NCBI GenBank assembly: GCA_009786275.1
Contig: WQTL01000486.1
Span: 1-12,584 of the forward strand
Reading direction: 5' to 3'
From: Bacillota bacterium
GTDB taxonomy: Bacteria > Bacillota > Clostridia > Oscillospirales > Acutalibacteraceae
Length of the DNA stretch: 12,584 nt
Position 1 is the first letter of the stretch, and the number at the start of each line of letters is the position of its first letter. The translations under genes were made by a program, and so were the position numbers. Below the pieces are notes generated by a model. The model worked only from the letters and a program-made list of their open reading frames with translations, did not search any database and was not told the DNA's origin. Below, one piece after another: positions 1 through 6,300 of the stretch.

Positions 1-369
1 CAATTCCCACTCGAAGGCCTGCGGCTCCTCCTCCGGGACCGCGGGCAATTCCCACCCGTAAGCCTGCGGCTCCCGCGGGCTTTCCCAGCCGGCGAGGAAG
101 CCGGCCACGGCAGTGCGCCGGGGAACGAACGTCATCGTGTGGTACTGCGGCATATAGCTCACCAGCTGCTGCGGGTAGACGGCGTACTGCTGCGGGTAGG
201 CGTCGCCGGGCTGCGGGTAGGTGTATTGCTGGGGATAAAAGCCCTGCTGCGGGTAGACCGGATACCCCCCCTGCCAGGGAGGCGGATAAAATTCCTGCCG
301 CGGCATGTAAAAATACAGCGGCATATATTCCGGCTGCGCCACGACTTCCGGCTGCGGCATGTAATACAT
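1..369 (-). CDS. Tyr/Pro/Gln-rich low-complexity protein, N-terminal part (runs off the left edge)
   Basis: The frame is open from ATG at 369 to base 1, giving 123 residues with no stop, so the C-terminus lies outside the window. The start follows a ribosome binding site (GGAGAG, about 6 bases before ATG). The protein starts MYYMPQPE, has no signal peptide or membrane segment in the visible part, and is dominated by Y, P and Q. YPQQ occurs at residues 39-42, 45-48, 58-61 and 65-68 (YPQP at 51-54), and YMP(Q/L/R) at 3, 15, 21 and 72. After a short non-repetitive stretch (residues 76-99), the unit EPQA(Y/F)xWEL occurs twice (100-108 and 115-123). It lies 73 bases after the anchor-protein gene on the same strand, with a hairpin between, so it may be the next operon gene or a separately controlled one. 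I do not recognise the family. The visible part may be a disordered cytosolic region of a larger protein. The reading frame is secure; function is unknown. Confidence 0.75.
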   Translation of the reverse strand, partial: MYYMPQPEVVAQPEYMPLYFYMPRQEFYPPPWQGGYPVYPQQGFYPQQYTYPQPGDAYPQQYAVYPQQLVSYMPQYHTMTFVPRRTAVAGFLAGWESPREPQAYGWELPAVPEEEPQAFEWEL

Positions 370-418
370 ACGGTCTCTCCACCCTTATCATGATTGCGCT
401 GCGGGCACAGTTGCCAAA

Positions 419-434
419 GCGCCCTCTCGGGCGC
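419..434 (-). terminator. GC hairpin just after the anchor-protein stop; weak terminator candidate
   Basis: Read on the minus strand, GCGCCC-GAGA-GGGCGC forms a perfect 6-bp stem closed by a GNRA-type tetraloop. It starts 8 bases after the stop codon at 443 and is followed by only three T's (TTTGGC). The position suits a terminator or a 3'-end-stabilising hairpin, but the short T run makes full intrinsic termination doubtful. Partial read-through into the Tyr/Pro/Gln-rich gene is possible. Confidence 0.4.
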
Positions 435-442
435 CATGGATT

Positions 443-1141
443 TCAGGCAAGGGGTTGCTCCGCGGTTTGTCTGTCCCTGTCCCGCCGTTTCTTCAGGAAC
501 AGGAACACCAGCAGCAGAACCACACCCACGGGCATCAGGTACCCGTAGTTCTCCAGCAGGCCCGTTTTCGGCGGCTCCGGCTTAAGCGCGCGGAACGCGT
601 AGAATATCCACTTGAAGTCGGCTTCGCTTTTCTCCTCGTGAACCTCCATGTCCGGGGCGACTGTCAGGGTGACGTCGAGGATCTTGCGGGCCCCCAGCTC
701 GTAGGTGCCCAGCTGCAGCGGTGTCACGGTCATGTCGGGCGGGCCGTCGCCGCGGCTCCTGCCGTCGTAAATCACCTGCCCTTCCAGCTTGATCGTCAGG
801 CGCACCTTGTCCAGCAAATCCACCGGGCCCCTGGTGAGCAGCGGCTCCGTCATCATGCTGACGGTGTAGGGTATTTTCGCTTCCGCGGCCGTGTCGTTTT
901 GCGATAGGTTTTGAATGGTGATGACCTTGTGGATCACGTCGCCCGGCATCAGGCCCCGCGCGTCGATGTAGTAGACCCCGTGCGCATCCGCGTGAATCCC
1001 GTCCTGGTCGCCGATGAGCATGCCTGCAGGCAGCTGCGTCGTTTCGGCCGCGCCTGCGCGGACTGCCATGCCGGAAATCATGGCAGCCAGCAAGCTCAGC
1101 GTCAAAACGAACGAAAGCGTCCTTTTTTTTATGGGAGGCAT
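443..1141 (-). CDS. Secreted surface protein with sortase-like C-terminal anchor (PPKTG), possible fibre anchor
   Basis: This is a 232-residue protein. The start at 1141 is chosen over an in-frame ATG at 1246 because GGAAGAGGGGG lies just before it and a signal peptide follows directly (basic MPPIKKR, hydrophobic residues 9-24, AGAAE near 29-33). The 35 residues from the upstream ATG would be translated from repeat DNA. The mature part is a beta-rich domain: YYIDARGLMPGD near 57-68, NLSQND, then LGTYELGARKILDVTLTV (144-161) and FKWIFYAF (176-183), a pattern I associate with proteins encoded beside SipW and TasA-type subunits. The C-terminus is PPKTG (190-194), a hydrophobic segment (about 201-217) and a KKRRDRDR tail. 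That is the layout of a cell-wall sorting signal, but with P in place of the L of LPxTG. It could serve the anchoring role that TapA has in Bacillus (inference). No sortase is visible in the window. Without sorting it would be a membrane-anchored protein. Confidence 0.8.
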   Translation of the reverse strand: MPPIKKRTLSFVLTLSLLAAMISGMAVRAGAAETTQLPAGMLIGDQDGIHADAHGVYYIDARGLMPGDVIHKVITIQNLSQNDTAAEAKIPYTVSMMTEPLLTRGPVDLLDKVRLTIKLEGQVIYDGRSRGDGPPDMTVTPLQLGTYELGARKILDVTLTVAPDMEVHEEKSEADFKWIFYAFRALKPEPPKTGLLENYGYLMPVGVVLLLVFLFLKKRRDRDRQTAEQPLA

Positions 1142-1168
1142 CGTCTTTTCCCCCTCTTCCTGAAATTT

Positions 1169-1204
1169 GCCTTGCCGCCCGGCATGCCGCGCGGGCGGCA
1201 AGGC
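1169..1204 (-). repeat. Strong 13-bp hairpin between TasA-like subunit 3 and the anchor gene
   Basis: The arms at 1169-1181 and 1192-1204 are perfectly complementary over 13 bases (GCCTTGCCGCCCG and CGGGCGGCAAGGC on the plus strand), with a 10-base loop. On the minus-strand transcript the hairpin lies 27 bases before the anchor-gene start and is followed by AAATTTC, not a good T run. It may act as an mRNA-stability or attenuation element between two operon genes rather than as a clean terminator. Confidence 0.6.
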
Positions 1205-1363
1205 TAGAGAATTTGAACTTCCGTGCATTTTGGCGGACGAATGCATTTTCTTCCTGGTTTTTAGAGGACAAATGCATTTTTCATCCTGGGCTTTGCCCTA
1301 TCGCCCGCACGCCGCGCGGCGGCAAGGCTAGGGGCGGGAACTCCGCTGTTAGAGGACGAACGC
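1186..1363 (-). repeat. Two degenerate tandem copies (~120 bases) that include the 3' end of TasA-like subunit 3
   Basis: The block around GCCGCGCGG(G)CGGCAAGGCTAG occurs at 1186-1207 and again at 1311-1331. The block TT(A/G)GCGGAC/TTAGAGGAC-(A/G)AA(T/C)GC occurs at 1230-1244, 1261-1275 and 1349-1363. The last copy holds the final codons and stop of the TasA-like gene. On the minus strand these copies read GCGTTCGTCCTCTAA, GCATTTGTCCTCTAA and GCATTCGTCCGCCAA, so two extra degraded copies of the AFVL-stop gene end follow the real one. Matching parts are spaced about 119-125 bases apart, with the middle copy an extra partial one. The non-coding region 1142-1348 contains nothing else I can recognise. 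Confidence 0.65.
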
Positions 1364-2530
1364 ACCCACGCCGTTCAGCGCGTTGTAGAGCGCCAGGCCC
1401 CAGCCGGTGGTGATGTCGATGCCCCAGCCGCCGCCTGCGGCGTAGGAGGTGGACATGGCTTCCTTCACGTTCTGGATGGCTTCCATCTTGACGATCAGGT
1501 CGAAGTCCAGCAGGCAGTAGGCGCTGGTGGCGTTGGAATGCAGGCCCACGGCGTCCAGGATACGGCTGCTGGCCTGGCCGTCGTCCAGCTTCCCGATGTA
1601 GTAGAAGAAGCCGTCCGCGTCGTTATACCACCAGTCGCCAGCCACGCAGGCGGCCAGGCTGGTCTTGACGTAGCTGGTGAAGAGCAGGTTGATGTAGTCG
1701 CCGGGATCGCTGATAGCAGGCACACGGGACTCGCCCGCATACAGCGGCGCGAGGCCGGGGAGGTCGATGGCGTGAGGCCCGCCCGCATAAGCGGACTCAA
1801 CCGGATACTGCCCTGCGGGGAAGTTCGCCCACTTGCTGGTGATGGTGGCCGCCTTCGTGAACTGCATGAACTCCCAGTTGCTGAACGTCACCGTGGAGCC
1901 GGTCTGCACCATATCGAACTCGACCCGCTGCAGCTCGCCTGCGTAAGGATCGGTGCCGACGGTGCCGGCAATGGTGCCGTAGGCCACGAACTCATAGGTG
2001 GTCTTCACGTTGGGGGCGACACCGCTGGTTTCGGTCCTGCACAGCAGCGTCACGCCGGCCGGGATGGCCGCGCCCGCGTAGGTCAGGCCGGCGGGCATGG
2101 TGGCTGCCGTGACCACGACAAATTGGCCGGCTGTGACCGCGTCAAAAGCGCCGCCCGCCAGGAACGCGTTCGGGCTTACGATCTGCGGGATTGTGCCGGT
2201 TGCGCCGGCCCAGAGCGCAGCGGCTGCGACCGGGGCGCCGCCGTTGGACAGCATCGTGAGGATTTCCGCGAAGGACACGCGGATGATGGCCTTGCTGTTG
2301 CTGGTGTTGACCACCCACACGTCTTTGTTGATGTCAACGCCGGGGTCGAAGGGATCACCCTCGTTGAAGATTTCGGCGATCTTCACGTCGCCGTTGGAGA
2401 ACTGGCCGGTTTCCATGTGGTTGTCTACCGAATCGATGGAGGTGTACCACGCGAAGGTGGCGCCTGCGGTGGCCGTCGCGATCGCCAGGAGGATGGCCAG
2501 TGCCATGATGAGCTTCTTGTTTTTGCGCAT
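1349..2530 (-). CDS. TasA/BsaA-like SipW-dependent fibre subunit 3
   Basis: This is a 393-residue secreted protein. ATG at 2530 follows AGGGGAG about 11 bases upstream. The signal peptide is of the SipW-cognate type: MRKNKK, hydrophobic residues 7-24, then ATFAWYTSIDS (24-34) with the cut expected shortly after TAGA. The next part, VDNHMETGQF...DVKIAEIF, then WVVNTSNSKAIIRVSF (71-87), matches the start of TasA/camelysin-type proteins. A long low-complexity Ala/Gly-rich middle (about 96-215) follows. The C-terminal part has WYNDADGFFYYIGKL (301-315) and KMEAIQNVKEAM (348-359). The same landmarks occur in subunit 1 (9080-10207), so the two are paralogues. Proteins of this family are known to assemble into extracellular matrix fibres in Bacillus (TasA) and Clostridium perfringens (BsaA). 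The gene lies 74 bases after sipW with a small hairpin (2571-2591) between them. Family assignment is firm; fibre formation here is inferred. Confidence 0.87.
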   Translation of the reverse strand: MRKNKKLIMALAILLAIATATAGATFAWYTSIDSVDNHMETGQFSNGDVKIAEIFNEGDPFDPGVDINKDVWVVNTSNSKAIIRVSFAEILTMLSNGGAPVAAAALWAGATGTIPQIVSPNAFLAGGAFDAVTAGQFVVVTAATMPAGLTYAGAAIPAGVTLLCRTETSGVAPNVKTTYEFVAYGTIAGTVGTDPYAGELQRVEFDMVQTGSTVTFSNWEFMQFTKAATITSKWANFPAGQYPVESAYAGGPHAIDLPGLAPLYAGESRVPAISDPGDYINLLFTSYVKTSLAACVAGDWWYNDADGFFYYIGKLDDGQASSRILDAVGLHSNATSAYCLLDFDLIVKMEAIQNVKEAMSTSYAAGGGWGIDITTGWGLALYNALNGVGAFVL

Positions 2531-2570
2531 GACTTTTCTACTCCCCTATTCTTTCGTTTTTTTATACCAA

Positions 2571-2591
2571 CCGCCGCTTCCGGCACGGCGG
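2571..2591 (-). repeat. Small GC hairpin between sipW and TasA-like subunit 3
   Basis: CCGCCG and CGGCGG form a 6-bp stem with a 9-base loop in the 74-base gap after the sipW stop. On the minus strand it is followed by TTGGTATAAAAAAAC, so it lacks a T run and is not a convincing terminator. A role in uneven mRNA stability between sipW and the subunit gene is possible. Confidence 0.35.
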
Positions 2592-2604
2592 AATAGTATT
2601 CGGT

Positions 2605-3303
2605 TCAGTGCCTCTTCGCTTTTTTGCCCGCTATGGCGAAATACCAGCGGAACGTGCACACGCAGGCAAAACAGCACGCCATGGTGATGATTGCCAGGGC
2701 AAGGTTGTTCCGGATTTTTTCCAGGAATCCGCCCAGCCCGGGCAGGGTGAGGATCTTCCTGCCCACGAGGGTTTCGCCGGAAACCGGCGGGTCGTCGGTG
2801 TTGTTGGCGTCGCCCCGGGTGACGAACCAGAGCCCCTGCGCGCCGTTCAGCTCCGTCTTGATGTCCGCCACGCGGTGGGTGAGGAATACGGGCTCCTCAC
2901 CCTGGGCGGAAACGCTGAAGGTAATGATGTCCTTGACTTTGACGTCTTCCGGCTTGCATTTGGCCACGAGGATCATGTCATTTTTGCGGAACCCGCCGGG
3001 GGGGCTGGAGCCGTCCGCCCGGGGCGTCATGGATTCCGATTTGACGCCGTAGACCCGCAGGCCGAGCAGGGAGGTCTTGGGGTTCCTGCTGGCGGCGAAG
3101 AGGACCGCGCCCGCCGCCATGACGAGGAAGACCGCCCAAAAGAGGATGCCGGAAAGGACCTTCATGGCCTTTTTGAGGCGGGGGTTCATCGCGCCCCCTG
3201 CCAGGGCCGGGGGGCCGGGCGTACCGTCCATCAGGCGCAGCAGCGCGTCCAGGTCGGAATTCGCCAGGTCCAGGTCGTCCCAGTCCGCGAAAACGTCGAC
3301 CAC
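2605..3303 (-). CDS. sipW: SipW-type (ER-like) signal peptidase I with an acidic N-terminal extension
   Basis: This 232-residue membrane serine protease removes signal peptides of TasA/camelysin-type proteins. GTG at 3303 is chosen because AAGGAGGGGG sits 5 bases upstream; the next Met is residue 39. Transmembrane segments lie at about 48-71 and 200-219. The catalytic box is VYGVKSESMTP, with Ser91 as nucleophile. LTHRVADI carries His143 where bacterial-type enzymes have Lys, which marks the SipW/ER subtype. FVTRGDANNTDDPPV (160-174) is the conserved GD-containing box. The usual SipW begins close to its first membrane segment. Here 38 residues precede MNPRLKKAMK, including an acidic LDLANSDLDALLRLM (11-25) that resembles the N-terminus of the small membrane protein at 10227-10463. 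The ribosome binding site overlaps the end of the adhesin gene (16-base gap), which suggests translational coupling. The three TasA-like proteins are its likely substrates. Confidence 0.93.
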   Translation of the reverse strand: MVDVFADWDDLDLANSDLDALLRLMDGTPGPPALAGGAMNPRLKKAMKVLSGILFWAVFLVMAAGAVLFAASRNPKTSLLGLRVYGVKSESMTPRADGSSPPGGFRKNDMILVAKCKPEDVKVKDIITFSVSAQGEEPVFLTHRVADIKTELNGAQGLWFVTRGDANNTDDPPVSGETLVGRKILTLPGLGGFLEKIRNNLALAIITMACCFACVCTFRWYFAIAGKKAKRH

Positions 3304-3319
3304 GCTGTCCCCCTCCTTG

Positions 3320-6300
3320 TCACGGGCTGAAAATCGTGCCCACGTAGTTGGTCTTGAACCCCCAGCTGTAAGCGCCGCTCAGGGCCCTGGGCGTCAGGTA
3401 CACCGTCAGCCAGTACTCCCGCTCGTCCTGGTAATCCAGCAGCGCGGGCCTGCCCACGCTCAGGTGCGTGCGGTCGTGGGCAACAGCCGGGTCAATGGTC
3501 AGCTCGTAGTCCTTCCACTCGTAGTGCTGCGGCACCAGGTTGTCGGTGAAATACTCCAGGTCAACGCTCTCGGGGAAGGTGTAGATCGTGAAGGGCGTCG
3601 CGCCGTAGCCCCACAGGCCCGAGGTGGAAAGCAGGCTGGTGCTCGTGCCGCCGTTGGCCGCGGTGAAGAAGCCCACCGGGGGCAGCTCGGCGTAGGTGGT
3701 GCCCGGGCTGCGCGCCAGGATGATCTGCCGGATGTGCAGGGTCTTCGCGCCGGGCAGCACGTGGTCGTGCACCGTGAAGTTGGTGGTATAGGTATCGATG
3801 TAATTCTGGTCGTTGAGCGTCACTTCCGCCTCGTTGACATAGGTGGCGCGGGTCACGACGGCCGCGCGCGCCGTCAGGTTCAGGGTGCCGCTGGGCGCGG
3901 GGGTTGTGGGGAAGGGAATCGTCCACGTCACCGTATAGCGTTCCGTGGTGGCGTTGTAGCTCACTACACCACCGTGGCTGACCTTGGTGTTGTCCGTGCT
4001 CAGGCCCTTGGGCAGCTCGTCGGTTACGGTGACGCTGCCGGTTTGCGCCAGGCCCTCGGGGATGGTTAGCTTGACGATGTAGAGGATGTCGTCCCCCGGC
4101 AGGGCGATGACCGGCACCATCAGGGTGCCCGTATCCTCCGGGTCCGGCGCACCGATACCGCCGTGGTATACTTGGGCGGTCTTGGTCGCCAGCTCCGCGT
4201 AGAAGTAGGCGATGTCATGGTCGTCCGTCACGTATTCCAGCAGATGGTCCGGCGGGGCGGGCGGCATGCCAAATTCAATCGTGCCGCCGTCGATGTTGTA
4301 GCCCACATAGGTGTAGCTGCCGATGTCCTTGGGGGGGATGCCGGCTGCCAAGTCGAAGTCGTCGCCGCCGGGCACATTGGTCAGGATATCCGGATTGGTC
4401 GTCGCGTTCACCCGCTGGGTGGGGTCCGTGAACTTGCGGAAGGTTTCCGTCACCACAAAGTCCGTGCGCTGGCCCTTTGTGTAGGGGTAGATGACGACGT
4501 GGTCCTCATGGATGTTCGTATAGCCCGTAGTCCTGGGGGTTTTGACCGGGTTGGTGTCAAGCTCCTGTTTATAATGATTGGCCGATGTATCGTAGGTGTA
4601 GGGGTAGCCGGCAATCCACTTGATGGGCGGGATCGCGGTCGCGTGGGACGCGGGATCCCAGTTGTCGCCGCTGTAGACCGTGATGGGCGAGCCGTCCGGG
4701 AAGATTTGCAGGTAGGGGCTGGCGTCATCGTGGAACTTCTCGACAATCTGGTAGGTTGTGCGGAAGTACAGCACGATAATCAGGTTGCTGTTGACGGTGA
4801 AGCCGGCGCCCGGGGGCGGGCCCGTGGTGACCGCCGAATACGTCACGCCGCCGTCGGTGGAGGTGGCATAGCCGTAGTACTCAAACGTCCTGAGCGTGTC
4901 GCCGGGCTTGGTGTACAGGATGTCGATCAAATCCCCAGTCGCGGGGTTGTCGTCTATGTAATAGGTGTTGCCCCGGATGATCGGGTCGACGCGGTCCGCG
5001 TGCCCCGGCAGGAAAACCGCCGTGGGGCTGCTGTATTCCGCCCAGCGGGTGGTCACGTTATAGGTCGGAATCTTGTGGTAGGTGGTGTTGGTCTCGTCGC
5101 CGTAGGTGTTGCCGCCGTGCTCGTAGGAGATGGTGGCCTTGTTATCCAGCTCGTATTTCGTCAGTTCGCCGCCGGCCACCGTGCAGATGATATCAATCGC
5201 GAACGTGCCCTCGGGGAAGTTATCGAACTCCACCTCCACCACATACTGCCCGTTGGAATCCACCGTGACGGTGATGTTCTTGACCTCCGAGGCGGCGGCG
5301 GGCGGGCTGACGGTCACATTGCCTACGCTGGTCACAAGGCCCTCGGGCAGGGTGTCGGTGACGGTGCAGCCGTGGGGATACAGCGGGGCCGTGCGTGTGA
5401 ACTCGTCCCAGAGCAGATCCGCCAGGTCGTCGGCGCTGTGGGTGGCCAGGGCCTGCACCGTGCCCCACTTATTCGGCGTGGGCTCGATGGCGGCGACGGC
5501 GTCAATCAACTGCTGCCTGTTGCCGGCGGGGCCGGTGCTGTTGCCGCCGGGGAAGCTCACCCCGATGAACACGCCGTCGCCGAAATAATTCTTATAATTT
5601 GTAAGCTGGTCGCGCATGCGGGTCCAGGCCGGGCGCAGGGTGGGATCCACATGGTTGGTGGGGTTCCCGAAGTTGGGGTCAAAGTTGCCGCCGCCGCTGG
5701 GCACGTCAAGCTCCCAGTCCGAAAGCTGGATGATCACCGGGATGCGGCTCAGGTCCAGGCGCGGGTAATCGAGCTGCCGCACGCCCACCGCGGGGAAGGG
5801 GCCGTCCACCGGCGCGCCGCCGTAAACGTTGCTGTCGTCGCCCAGCAGCTTTTCGATGGAGGCCTGCAGCCCCAGGGGCATGTCGTCCCCGCTGTGGACG
5901 AAGGAGGCGGGGTAAATGCTGTCGAAGGCGGAGGTATACTGCCAGTCGGCGTAGAAGTCCGATTCCACCTCCAGGAAGAAGTACTCCTTCTGGCCGCTGA
6001 GGGAATGGGAGGCCTGGGCGTTGGTGCCCATGAGTGCCACCCGGCTGTCCGGGTAGTTATCAAATACCTTGCGGCTGAACTTCAGCGCCACGTCCTTGGC
6101 CAGCAGTCGGTAGTCCTGCGCGTTGCTGGGGCTGGACATGGAGCCGGACCAGTCCAGGTTGTAGATGATGTCGTAGCTCGGGCCCTGGTAGGGCGGGTTG
6201 GGGTTGGTGACGCCGATGGTATATTTCAGCGTGTCGTCCCGGCCCAGCTCCACCCGGCTGCCGGATGTGCCGTTGGACGGCGAGCCCGGGTAAAGGCCGC

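Noticed and set aside
1142..1246. Upstream in-frame start for the anchor protein
   Set aside because: It would place 35 residues of translated repeat DNA before a normal signal peptide, while GGAAGAGGGGG stands just before the ATG at 1141.
2555..2570. Possible separate promoter for TasA-like subunit 3 (TATAAA after the sipW stop)
   Set aside because: There is no -35 element at a suitable distance; the bases upstream form a GC hairpin. Read-through from sipW is the simpler view.
1538..2596. A 352-codon open frame on the plus strand, opposite TasA-like subunit 3
   Set aside because: It has no ribosome binding site or recognisable domain, and the minus-strand gene explains the region fully.
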